This document shows, in pieces, positions 9,690 to 21,200 of a stretch of 64,000 nucleotides of DNA. Both the position numbers and the translations under genes were made by a program. Within the stretch, counting starts at the first letter, position 1, and each line of letters opens with the position of its first letter. Under the pieces are notes generated by a model. That model saw nothing but the letters and a program-made list of their open reading frames with translations. It did not search any database and was not told where the DNA came from. Origin of the DNA: Pyropia yezoensis (lineage: Eukaryota; Rhodophyta; Bangiophyceae; Bangiales; Bangiaceae). The stretch spans positions 14,381,420 through 14,445,419 of the forward strand of contig CM020620.1 of the NCBI GenBank assembly GCA_009829735.1, given 5' to 3'.

Positions 9690-12600
9690 CCGTTGGAGCT
9701 GGCCGTCCTACGCTCGCAACGGCAGCCTCGGCCAAGTGTGTCAAGAGGACGAACCAACCCTGCCGGATGCTGCGGCGACCTAAGGGAGTCCGCCCACCTC
9801 GGGTAGGACTCCCCAAGAACGTAAACCCACGTCGGGTCATCGCGGTGCTGACGGGTGAGAACTTCCAGGTGGCTGGACGGGTGCAACTAGCCCCCGGCCG
9901 TGCCTGTTGTGCCCGTATCGTACTTGATACCGGTTCAGGAGCCTCCTTGATACGCAAGTCGCTATTACCGAAGGAGGTGAAGCTCCAACGCTGGAGGTCC
10001 AAAGCTGACCATATGATTGACATCAATGGTGGGGTACTTCCCATCGTTGGTGCCGTGACCCTACCAACTAGGTTGGGGACCCATGAGGTCGACGTGACCT
10101 ATGGCGTAGTTGAGAATATATCGGTACCCCTGCTTCTGGGTACCCCTTATGTTGTTACACAAGTGCCTCTGATTTGTGGCCCTGAGTATTGGGTCAAGTT
10201 GATGAATGGGGAGACCATCCCCATTCTTGGTCAGGGAAAGTCTGTGGCTCCTGTGACAGTCTCACAGTCGAAGCCTGCTTGCTCCGTGAGAGAAGGGTTC
10301 ACTGCTACTCTGCGTTTAGCCCGTAAGGTCACGTTGCCCCCCAACTCGGTGGCGCACGTTGACGTTGCAACTGATTATACGGGTAACGGGTTGGGGCACC
10401 CTCGCCCCCGTCTTGCTCGCAAGCACCAAGTGCATGTTGCCCTTGGCACGATGAACTCCAAAGCCGGAGTCCCGTGGAGGATCCAGGTGATGAACCTGAG
10501 CTCTTCGCCCCAGTACTTCAAGTCGGGAGCCAAGTTCGGCTATATCGACCAACATGAGGGACCAGTAGTAGCGGTCACCCTCAACGCGGGCGTGAGTAGC
10601 GACCAGAAGTCCGGAAAGGAGAAGCACCAAGCCAAGCCGGCCGCCTCTCCTCGACCCCATGTGAACATGAAGAATGTCCTACCCAGGTTGAGGGTTCAAA
10701 TTGAACGCCTCTTGGACCAATATCACAAGTTGTGGGATGGTCAATTGGGACTCATGAGAGCCACCTAACACCGGATCGAGTTGAAACCTGGTGCACCCCC
10801 TATACGCCAACAACCGTACAGGGGAGGGCCCCGTTCAAGGGCCCTCGTCAAGGAGCAAGTCGCTCGCATGGAGACCCTCGATGTGATTGAGGCCAGCAAC
10901 GCCGAGTGGGCGAGTCCGGTGGTCATTGTCCCCAAAGTTGATGGGACCCCCCGGTTCTGTATCGACTACCATAAGCTCAACGAGAGCACGGTGAAGGACA
11001 GTTATCCCCTACCTAGGATGGACGACTGTCTGGACTCTCTGGGGGAGGCTAACGTGTTCCCTACCCTAGACTGTAACGGGGGGTATTGGAAAATTACCAT
11101 TGCCCCGGAAGACAGGCATAAAACTACCTTTACCTGTCACTGTGGTACCTACGAATGCAAACGACTACCGTTTGGACTGTGCAACGCGCCGGCAACTTTC
11201 CAGCGCGCCATGGACATGATTCTGGCCGGAGTACGGTGGCAGCTCTGTCTTGTGTACCTAGACGATATCATTGTGTTCTCCCGAAGTCCGGAGGAGCACA
11301 TTGGCCATCTTGGCCAGGTGTTCAAGCTACTTGATGACGCCGGTGTGTCACTGAAGGCGAGCAGGTGCCACCTCATCACTCAGGAGGTGGAATACTTGGG
11401 ACATGCTGTCCGTCCGGGGCGCCTCAGTGTCAACGAGAAGAACTTGAGGGCCATCCGTAAGGCTCAGCACCCCTGGACCCAGACCCAGATGAGGAGCTTC
11501 CTCGGGATGTGTGACGTGTACCGACGTTTCACTAAGGGCTTCGCCAAGGTGGCGAAGCCGCTGAATAAGCTAGTTAGCTCGACGCTACCGAAGAACCTGC
11601 GCCAAGCCGGGTGGAGCAGGAATCCTTTGAGATTCTTCGGGACCTACTGCTCAAGCCCCCTATCTTGGCTATTCCCAGGTTGGGAGGCCACTACATCTTA
11701 GACGTGGACGCTAGAAACGACCAACTTGGTTGTGTGTTGCTTCAGCAGCAGCCGGATAAGGAGTACTTGCCGGTAGGATACTTCAGCAAGGGGCTGAACT
11801 CAGCTGAGAAGAGCTACGGAGTCACCGAATTGGAAGGACTCGCAGTGGTGTGGACGGTGCCGTCACATCGTCTCTACCTAGAGGGTGAGAAGTTCCTCAT
11901 CCGCTGTGACCACCGCGCGTTGCAGTTCATCTTCAAGACGGATTGCACGAACACGCGCCTCAACTGCTGGAGGGTGCGACTGGCACCCTTCAACTTTGAT
12001 ATTGGGTACCGACCTGGCAGGCGACATGCCCTTGCCGATGGCCTTTCTCAAGTACCATCCGAGGGGCTGGGCACTAACTCAGTCGATGAAGACATCCCCA
12101 TCGTGGGCGTAGTCACGCGCTCGGGTCAGGCGTTGGACCCTGAGGCGCCGGGGAACAAGAAGTACTTGCCCCTGTCCCTGGACGAGGTGGTGAAGGCCCA
12201 GGCCGAGGACTCCTTCTGCAAGTCGCAGAGGGATACGCTAGATACGGAGGCGGAGACACGGTTCTTCATCGGAGACGATGGCCTCCTCTTGAGGAGCGGG
12301 GTCATTCAGGGGACCGAACAACTTGTCGTCCCCGCATCCCTCAAGGACAGTATCCTTGAGAGGGAGCATAACACTCCCACAGGTGGACACCTGGGGTCTA
12401 GTGAACTGAACCAGACCCTGAGAACCAGGTACTACTGGCCGTCCATGGTGGTGGACATCTACAGTTGGGTGGCTACCTGCACAAGTTGTGCGCAGAGCCG
12501 TCCGATGGAACGGCGGCCTACTACGGCTATGTTACTGTTCCCGGCCAAGGAGCCGTCTGCCGCGTTGGCAATGGACATCCTTGGGCCCCTGCCAGTGACC

Positions 12601-13532
12601 GAGGAGGGCATCCAGTACCTCCTGGTCATCTGCGATCGCTTTACGGAACTTACGCGAGCGATCCCTCTGGCAGAGATCATGGCCATGTCGGTCGTGTCAG
12701 CCTTCCTAGATCACTGGGTTGCCGCGTATGGCATCCCGGACAGTACATTATCGGACAATGGACCGCAGTTTGCGTCCGTACTGTTTCAGGCAATGCTGGA
12801 TATGTTGGGGGTTCAGGCAAACTATGCCACCCCCTACCACCCACAAACTAATGGGCAGGTGGAGCGCTTCAACAAAACTTTTGTTCGGCAGCTGCGCCAC
12901 TATGTGAGTGAGCACGTGAAAACGTGGGACCAATACATTTCTATTCTTACGACTGCCTCCAATTCGCAGGCTCACTCATCTACCGGGGAAGTACCCCTCG
13001 CTTTTGTGACCCCCCGTCGCTTGCGGTCTATTGCCGTACGACGGCCGTTCCCAACTAGGGAGGCCGATGGCAGTATACCTACTCCCACTGAGAGTAAGGC
13101 GGAGTTCGCTGCTAGGCTCGAAAAACTCATCCCTAAAGTCAGGGCTGACATGGACAAAGCGCAGAAGCGCTACAAGCGTACTTTAGACAAAAAGGTGCGT
13201 AACGCCAAGCACGTTCCCGAGCAGGGTGACTGGGTACTGGCTCACTCACACACCCCAACTGGGGGTAAGTTGGTGTTCCAGACGAAGGGGCCATACCAGG
13301 TCCTTCGTGCAGATGGACGGCGGTTCACCATCAAAAGTGACGATGGGGTCCGCACAGTAAACAGACAGGACGTGGTGAAAGGTGCACCGCCTCCTGCAGG
13401 CGACCCGGCTTGGGCCTGTGCGCTGAGAGCGTGGCGCCTGCCTTCGCTACCTGCGGCCAAACAGGGCCCGCAGGAGTACGTGTTCGATAAGTTCATCGAC
13501 CACGGGTGGGATGAGGACACTAACCGCCTCAT
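9686..13532 (+). pseudogene. Element A pro-pol, disrupted and truncated
   Basis: Order: aspartic protease (DTGSGASLI, near 9928), reverse transcriptase (YLDD near 11259), RNase H, integrase with an HHCC zinc domain and DDE residues (AMDILGP, SDNGPQF, NGQVERF), and the start of the chromodomain (EYVFDKFIDHGWDED). A CAA-to-TAA change at 10766-10768 and a loss of about four bases near 11598 break the frame. Where B continues with the rest of the chromodomain, A is cut at about 13532 and reads a few foreign codons to a TGA at 13552-13554. The protease frame is intact here at the place where B has lost a base (39570). Confidence 0.88.
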
Positions 13533-14163
13533 GGAGGTAGGAGCACCGGTTTGAAGAGAGTCAAGGTAGAGGGTGGGATGCGTTCCGTCTTGTTCGTGAC
13601 TACACGAACCTTGGCGTCCAAATGCTCCAGCACCGGTGACACAAACCCATGGTTGAACTGCACCTTTCCTTCTCCGGGCAGGATACTCTTGACATGCTGT
13701 TTCTGGAAGTGCTAGCCTAGGATGAGGGGGACTGATACAGTCTTGACTACTAGAAAGGGAAAAAGCATTGGTTCATTGTTGACACAGATGGCGACGGGAA
13801 GACGGCCGAGCGGTCGTAGGGTTTGACTCGAAGCGTCGACAATATGGGTCCTGGTAGGCGCTCTCCGGGCATGTCGACGCCAGCCCAGGGGTAGCAGGTT
13901 CTCAGTGATGACGCTTGGTCCGGCTCCCGTGTCAACCACCGGAGTAGCAGCTTGGGGGAGACTATCCCCCACACGCATACGAGCATTAATCTTGAGGTTT
14001 TCCTTACGCAGGACAAGCAAGGTCCTCTTGAACAAACAATGCGTCCAGGCGGCTACCAGTTGAGCAGGTAACTGCCGTCCTTTCTCCCGGCACGCAAGGG
14101 GAGAACGGGTAGAAGTTCCCTGTCGTCGGAGATTCGGGAAGACACTTGGGGAGAGCGCCTGCC
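13533..14163 (-). pseudogene. Element D pol start with aspartic protease, disrupted
   Basis: Frames change near 14030, and an in-frame TAG lies at 13712-13714. The protease motif DTGAGPSVI and the downstream VSVPLILG match DTGSGASLI and MSVPLLLG of element B. The next stretch, to the truncation point, aligns weakly with the segment before the B reverse transcriptase. No polymerase domain remains. Confidence 0.7.
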
Positions 14164-15923
14164 CTACTCGTTTCCCGGGTCCGAGGAGTCCTTAGAGGTT
14201 TCGGTCTCCAGGTCAAAGTCCGTAGGAGCTTCCCTTGCCAGGGCCTCCGTGGTGCTCTGCAAGGTTGCCACTCGGATTGCGTGTACCTGTGCCTTGTCCA
14301 TCTTGGAGGGTGCTCGCCGGTCAGCCCCGTTGACTGCCTTTGCAAACACCAGTCCTTGAGGCTTGAGCTTCTCCTGGAGGTCCTTGGGAATGATCGGGCA
14401 CTGGTAGGACATGTGGTCCTTCTTCTGGCACAGCCAACAAGACCGGAATCGCTGGTTCTTGACCTGCTCGGGGGCGACTAGGGAAGGTTGCTCCTTAGAA
14501 ACGAAGCCGCCCCACTTGTCTCCTGACCCCACGGGTGAGGCCTTGCCAACTGCGAGTACCGGTACAGGGCTATCACCTCCCTTATACTTGTCGGGTCCGG
14601 GACGAACTCGCGACAACAGCTTGGGAGTTGACATCATGGGAGCCTGGAGTGCCTTGGCTTGCCGGTACTTGCCCTGGGTGTAGGCCATCAACTGCTGGAA
14701 GGTATGTTCTTGGTGTTCCTGGTTGTAGTTCTCCGCATCCACTTGAAGATATTCAGGAAGCCCTTCCGAGAAGATCATCTTGAGCCTGTCCTCTGGGTAA
14801 ACGTTGCCACAAGCCTCGCTCATCTCATGGACACGGCGGGCGAAGGCCTCTGGAGTCTCTTGTCGTTCTATGGTTGCCCGGTTCAACCTGCCCACTGCCT
14901 TGCGCAGGGAGTCCGCGTCAGCGTAGTTGGACAGGAGCCAGTTGACCGCCTCCGGATAACTCGCGACGGTACGTCCGACAATGTGTCCGGCAGAGTCTGG
15001 TAGAACCTGTGCGAACCGCTGTTCCGCTTCTCCGGTCATGAAGTTAACCAGGAGGTGGAGTGCCTTGCCCTCGGACACATCGTTGTCGTTGCATGCCTTG
15101 ACAAACCGGCGCAGGAAGGCAAAGATAAGCGCCGGTTTGTTCCCGGAATTCTTAGGGTGTCCCCCGAAGCTCGGCTGCATTCGCCGGATCAGGGATGCCA
15201 TCTTCTTGGTCATCTTCCGAGTGTGACCTTGGTCTTGGTTCTCCAGCCGGTAGTTACCCAATACGTGACCTTGTTCAGGGTGGCATCTCTCACATGGTGG
15301 GCAGGGATGTCAAACTCGACTAGCCTGCGCCGGGTGGGACCAGGGGATGCATCCCAGTCGTATCCCTCCTCAGAGCTGGAGGAACTAGTCTCGCTGGTGC
15401 TAGAGCGACGACGACGATGCCGACGCCTCCGGCTGCTCCGGTTACCGGTCTTGGAGCTCCCCGCCCCATAGGACGCAAGGAGAGGAAAAGCTTGGCCGGT
15501 CCCACGAGTCGAGGTCTCAGGGTGACCCGTAGAACCAGTTACAGCGGTGCCTCTGGCACTGCTAGTGCCCACAGGAAAAGGTGTATACACCCAGCTGCCA
15601 TGTGTGGGTCCAGGAGTAAAAACACCAGGGGCTATCCCTGGAGGTCGAGGAGTAGAACCGACAGGAGGGAGACGTCTGCTGCGAGCGGACTCAAACGCCG
15701 TTGACCCCGGGGTTGCTCCCACAGGAGGAACAGCCGTAGGAACGGGAGCAGGAGGTACTTGGCCGCCTGTAGACTCCAGTCCGTCACCGGGTGTCACGCC
15801 CAGGTCTGCTTCACCCGTAGGGAGATCGCCGGGTTGGCCACCGTCCCCCGCGGTGACCAGGGATGCGTCAAGGGACGCGGGGTCTACCCCTTCGGGCACC
15901 TTCGTGCCAGGGAGGGTAGCCAT
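14164..15923 (-). pseudogene. Element D gag, one frameshift
   Basis: The ATG at 15923 has a good context (AAAATGG) and lies 188 bases after the primer-binding site. The N-terminal half is Pro/Gly/Thr-rich with an Arg/Ser stretch. Near 15258 the frame shifts by one base. The capsid-like region then reads FLRRFVKACNDNDVSEGKA, close to the A and B Gag, followed by a CCHC knuckle CWLCQKKDHMSYQC (spacing 2-4-4). It ends GNE then TAG, whereas A and B end GNE at an overlapping ATGA, so the stop-start junction is lost here. Confidence 0.8.
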
Positions 15924-16111
15924 TTTGGTCACTTGACAGCCACAGTCCAGTTGCCTGCGTGTCCAAAGATCGCAAGACCACAAGAGAGGGGTTGGAGAGC
16001 CAGGAATGGGGTTCCCGTGAACGGGTGCAAATAATTCCCAAACCACAGAAAAAGACAGAACAGGAACAACCCAACCGCTGCTCCCAAACGTCTCTTCTCA
16101 AACACTCCAAT

Positions 16112-16128
16112 CCCCTGCTGCTCCACCA
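16112..16128 (-). other. Primer-binding site of element D
   Basis: The minus strand reads TGGTGGAGCAGCAGGGG, identical to elements A and B although the LTR is unrelated. It starts four bases after the LTR end. Confidence 0.75.
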
Positions 16129-16132
16129 ATTA

Positions 16133-16405
16133 TGTGGTATAAAACTCGATCCTCTCATACACGTGTCAATATCCCGCGGGGGAATGGGACAGGTAACACA
16201 GAAAGGGGAACTACGAGAGTGGTATGCCTGTTGCCTCACGTGCCTGCTCGCAGAGCAAACAGATACGCACGGTAGTGCACACGGGGAAGAGGAAAGCAAA
16301 CGCGCAGTTGTCTTTTTCCTGAGGGCGCGGGCCAAGGGCGCCTCGCTGTCCCTCTTAACGTGCATCTGGGGGAGCCTCGGCACGTTGGCCAGGTAGCCCC
16401 CCCCA
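16133..16405 (-). repeat. 5' LTR of element D (outer edge approximate)
   Basis: On the minus strand it ends ACCACA at 16133. The outer edge is set where a GGGGGGGGCTACC run resembles the GGGGGGCTACT near the start of the E LTR. No exact TG start could be fixed, so the length of about 270 bp is uncertain. Confidence 0.45.
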
Positions 16406-17084
16406 TAACCCCGAGTGGCCCCGACCCGAGTCTAACCTCGTCAGGTCGGGGGCCACTATCACTACTAATTCTATTCCCACTCACTAATCTCACACTCAAA
16501 TTCTCTCAAATCAAGTCCCTCACAAGTATGCAAAAACCCATCAGAAATCCCTCTCTCACGTGTGGGTAGCGTAGTCCACCGCATCCCAGTGCCGGGCACG
16601 GGCCACGACCGCCAACCATCACCACACGGCGGGCGTGTTCTGGCACCTGGTGCCCTCTGGTTGAAGTCCCGGGTCGGCGCCAAGTCGGGGCCATGGATGC
16701 CACACTTTCGTCACCACCTGACAACTACGGAAGTGGAAGAAGGCGGATGTGGAAGACCAGTGGGTGGGTGGACTACCAATGCTTGTTGATGGAGAGGGTG
16801 TGAACAACCGAGTGGGCATGTCGACCGGCGGGTGGCCGGGATGCAGCCAAAGGGACAATAAAGCCCGTTTCCCTGGCCAGTAGGGGCCACCCTTTGGCGC
16901 AGACGCGGGGAGGGGGGGTCGGATGTGTGAGAGAAGAGTTCATTTTTATTGTTGTCAGAGTTCCATCGATTCTTCTCGTCTTTCCTCTCCTGCCCATGTT
17001 CTGAGGCCCTCCGGACTGTCGTCCCTTCCTCAGGTGGCTCCTCACTTTTTCTGTACCTATCCCTCCTGGGTGCTCCATCCCAGC
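16406..17084. other. No supported gene between two LTRs
   Basis: The segment includes an A/C/T-rich tract (about 16455-16555). Part of it could belong to the D LTR. No coding signal was recognised. Confidence 0.4.
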
Positions 17085-17553
17085 TGTGGCAAGACTGGCC
17101 CCACGCAGGGGGGCAGGACGCGCCATACTGGGGCGGGAGACAACTAGTCGGACCTGTTTCTCCCTTTACATTTGATCCCGAATTTCCCGAAGTCAGGGAT
17201 GCTTTGCTTCATAGTAAATCTAATATGGATTTGAGGGTTTTCTGCATTTTACTGTCTTGAATTGTCGTGTGGCCCGGTGGGCAGGTACTGAGGTGGGAGA
17301 TTCTGAGTGGCAAGATTCTGAGAGGACCCTGGAGGGATAAGAATAGGGACAGCGGGGCTTGGCCTCGCTTCCCCGTCCCGACCAAGAAGCTGTTGGCCGA
17401 CACACCATCATCTTGTTTACTGGTGTGGGGACTGCCCCACAGCAGGGATAGCGTGTGTGCGACTTGCACTTCTCTCAGTTCCCCCGACACGGGAGGCAGC
17501 CCTTGTGCACCGCCCCAACTTGGGTGCCGCGTGCGCGAGTGCTTTTTGCCGCA
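17085..17553 (+). repeat. Diverged 469-bp LTR of the A/B family
   Basis: It starts TGTGGCAAGACTGGCCCC and ends TTTTTGCCGCA, and aligns along its whole length with the A and B LTRs, with many substitutions in the first 150 bases. A primer-binding site follows at 17556-17572 (TGGTGCAGCAGCAGGGG, one change). About 40 bases of the A/B leader remain, then the similarity is lost, so this is the truncated 5' end of an older or sister element. Confidence 0.85.
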
Positions 17554-17555
17554 GT

Positions 17556-17572
17556 TGGTGCAGCAGCAGGGG
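17556..17572 (+). other. Primer-binding site next to the diverged LTR
   Basis: It starts two bases after the LTR end with one mismatch to the A/B/D site. Confidence 0.7.
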
Positions 17573-18161
17573 ACAGAAGTAAGCTTCACCTCCGGGTGCA
17601 CCCGGGTGTTGGACCATGGGCGGTCCCCGCCCACGGTCGCGAGGTCCCAGGGGCAGATAGGAGATGAATGGGGGGGGGGGATGGATACACTGGTGGTGCG
17701 CTGCGCGCGGTACGATCCGAGGAGTGCCTACTGCGTTCTCACCGAGCCTGGGAGCAAAAGCTGGTGCGGCGCGTCCAGGGCGCCGAGGTACATGATTCTT
17801 CGGGCCAGTCACCTCAAGAGGCCCTGAACCACTACATTGTATTTCTTTTGTCACCAATCCTGCCACAAACTCGGAAACTGGCGGATGTCCCGAAATGCTT
17901 GGCCTTTTGTGGAACAGAGTTTGTGGCGCCACACACTCGGTTGCCACAAACTCGGGGCGGGCCCCAAGTCGCCCGTCAGATGCCAGGAAGTATGGTGCCG
18001 TGACAGTGCGTTTCGAACGGAACGCTGACCGGCCAAGGCACTGTCAATTTCTGGTACAGTCTCCGATATTCCTCCTTCCTGACACGTCCAGTCTGGCAAG
18101 AGTAATTGATACGGGGTTGTGCCCCTTGCGGATGTCGTCCGAAATCCTTCACAAATATCAC

Positions 18162-18236
18162 ATACTTCCTTCCCCATGCAAAGGATCCACTCACTAGCTC
18201 AGATACTTCATTTTCCATGCAAAGGATCCACTCACT
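18162..18236 (+). repeat. Two direct repeats of 34 bp
   Basis: Near-identical units at 18162-18195 and 18203-18236 share CATGCAAAGGATCCACTCAC. This is a local duplication with a period of about 41. Confidence 0.75.
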
Positions 18237-21200
18237 CGTGTGATGTGGCTGATTTTGCGCCATCCACATTTTCGTCCACTCTCCGCGACGTAGTAGGTCC
18301 TATTCGTTGTGCGCTGCCCAGCCGGCACTTCTTAATCACTGGGGCAGGGCAGGCGGCCGTGGCGCAGCAGTTTTAATTCGGGCTGTACTGCCGCATGTGG
18401 AAGTTGGCTGGCGCCATCAATGGCAACCTCGCGCCCATCTGCACGCTCCGAACGAGGCTCGGAGCGGTTGCCTTAAATACTCAAACATGTGTGTATTCCA
18501 CTGAGTAATTCTTCTCGCCACTGTCGATGCGCATAAGCGCATCATAATGACGCTGTCAGGGCTCCATGCGTCAATGGTCGCCACCTGGGCGCATTAGGAG
18601 AGCGGATGGCTTAAGCCGCATGTAGCGTTGTGACCTTAATGCATCCGGAAAGCTGTGGATAAGTGGACTTCGGAGAGTATCGAATCCGTTGAGCGCCCCC
18701 AATGACTAGGCCACAGACCCTGTCCAGATGCGTCCTGAAGTTAATGCAGGGTTTTACAACCCCTCGTATTACGATCACCCACACTGGATAACGCCTGGAA
18801 ACCTCTTGCTTGGGGACATGTGGTCCATAACGCCACACCGCAGGTCAGCAGCACCCCTGTGCTTCATCAGGGCATCTGCTTTTGACGGGCGGGGGGTCTG
18901 CGCTGGAGATGTACCGTCTCAAGCTGTTCCCCGAGGACCAGCTGACTGTAGCATATCCGCCCTCCGTGCCGAATTTTGATATTTACTGACTAGTAGCCCC
19001 CCCCTCCGATTGGTGGCACTAACCTTGTTGGATTGTGACCACTTGTGCCTTGCCCTTCGAGCCACTACCTTTGTTTTGTCTTGCGCATCTGTCGTTGCTT
19101 TGGAGGAACCTTCTACGTTGATTGCCATGCTCGTGGCGATCGGCCATTCGGCCCTCGCTCGGTCGCATGACCGGCATGTTGCTTCGCCCTTATATGCGAC
19201 GCGCGGGCTCGCCGTCGCCTTCCGGCCGGCTTGCTCCCCATAGAACTTCTGGGCGCTAAAGGACGGTCTTCTTTGCCGTAACGGTCATAGCTGTCGCTTT
19301 CCGCTCTTGCGGTCGGTCGGTCCCAGTTCTTCTTAAACGATCGACGCTTATTCCACACGGACAACCGAGCGCAGACAGCTCTTCAACCACTTTGCGTCCT
19401 CTCGCCGCGCACTTGAGGCATCTGTAGATAAAGTTTTCTATGGATCCTGCCCCCCGCTCAGCCACACTCGGGGCACGTTAAGTGCCCCACCAAAGTCCCT
19501 GCGTGCGGGTCCGTCGCGGCGAGCGTAGGGCGGATGGGGTTTGCTTCCCCAAGGTGTCGCGTTCAGAAGAGGGGACTAGGCGGGAGGGGCCTCTTAAAGA
19601 GGAGGCGTCAGGGGCACCTGCCGATGTGCAAGAGAGGGCATGACACGCATGAGCACCTGGCTTCTTCGTGGACCAATCAAACGAGCCCATGCGATCAAAA
19701 TATTATCCGACGAACAGACATCGCAAAAACGGGGACTCTCGCACGAGAAAATATTCTCAAAACAATGGCCTCAAGGCGCCCGCTGGCTCCTCCCCAAAAT
19801 CGACCACCCCTCTCCCAAACGTCGGTTCCAGCAAGACCAGCTGTGCCGATTTTGTGTCACATCTTCACTCTTCGGATTTTTTTAGATGACTCACGGCCCC
19901 AGCGGTTGGCTCTTGTGAGGAACCACCCACACTTGGGCAGCCCCCAACGTACTCGTGATGGTGTCAGCGACCCGTGCCAGCCAATAGGGCGACAGGGTGC
20001 GGGGAAGAGGGTTGAGAGGGTGACGGTGGTGGGTCTGGGGAAGAAGACGGCGCGACATCGGTGGTGATCGAGGGGGGCTCGAAGGGTAAAGGCCGTCTTT
20101 GGTCTGTGTCTGTGGTTGCCCCTCCGGTCTCCCCCGGTGGCGCCGACATACACGCACTATATACTCGCGTCGGGGCACCCGAGGTGCCCCAAAGCATGCG
20201 TTTCCCCGTCGCGCCGCCGGTAGGCACAAAACGGCCCAAAAACAAAGCATGGCTTTCAGAACAAAGCATGGGCGGGCGTGCGCACTAAAGGAGGGCAGCC
20301 CCAGTTTGCCCCAAACGAAAGGGTTCGGCGTGCGGCGCCTAGTGCGCCGTCCCAGCCGGCCCCAGACGCTAGTCGGTCCGAAGGTCCGAGAGGCGTGCAA
20401 GCACGGTTCGATCGAGTCGACCGAATCGGCCAGTCGGCTAGCCAGTCACATCGCTGCAATGCTGCAGCGAGGAGATTCTGACGGACTCGCCAGCTGTGGC
20501 AGATGTGGCTCTTTATGGGTGCTGACGTTGGCGCCCTTCGACATGCCATGATGGGCTGTTGATGGCTGCTATCGTGCGGCCAGCAGACACCGTGAGACAG
20601 CGGCTGACTCACCTTGAGTCTGAAAGGTACACCGCGTCATGCCCCACAATACAAGGCGTTGATCCATGTTGCCAGGACTTCGTTCGGCAGGATCTGTAAG
20701 GAGAGGTCCCAGATATTATCTCTTAGGTATGAGGCATGGGATTAGGGGGGAATTCCTTACAGCTCTAGATACTTGTGCATATTTTCTTTTGAGTCGAGTC
20801 TCTTCACAAAAGACGGGATAGACCAGGAGCTCGACCCAACGAGGTCCGTTTGGGGTGGCCTCTGCTTTAACCCAGTAGCTTCGTCGCCTTCCCTCCCGCC
20901 AAGATCACCTGCCAAGCGCGCTGTCGTGATGTTGGACCGCACTGCTGACTTCAAGTTCGTGTATACGATATAGACTGGGACTTCTCTGTCGCAGCGCTGA
21001 AACGCGCCTTGCCGAGACCCCCGCTCCACCGCGAGCTCCCGTTCTGCAACTGCGCACGCCCCGCACGCCCCGCGGTCCACACCCCCACGCCAAGCCGACG
21101 AGTGCTGTGTCCCTGCTCGTTCATGACGCCTTCGTGAGCAATTCGGGTGCGTCTTCCAGCGCGCTTCCCCAGTCCCGACGTACCGCTGTCTGGGCTTGCT

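Larger units (their letters stand above)
7159..13532 (+). mobile_element. Ty3/gypsy chromovirus copy A, 3'-truncated and mutated
   Basis: It has a 469-bp 5' LTR, primer-binding site, gag and most of pol, closely similar to intact copy B (36680-46055). Similarity stops inside the chromodomain at about 13532, where the sequence switches to element D in the opposite orientation. The 3' end of pol, the antisense ORF and the 3' LTR are absent. Gag and pol carry several nonsense and frameshift changes. Confidence 0.9.
13533..16405 (-). mobile_element. Ty3/gypsy element D, truncated
   Basis: On the minus strand: LTR (16133 to about 16405), primer-binding site (16112-16128), gag, and the start of pol through the protease. 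It breaks off at about 13533, directly against the truncated end of element A. Its Gag and protease align with those of A and B but are clearly diverged, so it is a separate family. Reverse transcriptase and everything beyond are missing. Confidence 0.8.

Noticed and set aside
18975..19010. C-rich stretch resembling the edge of the E and D LTRs (TAGCCCCCC on the plus strand)
   Set aside because: No LTR body, terminal CA or primer-binding site follows; probably a chance homopolymer match.
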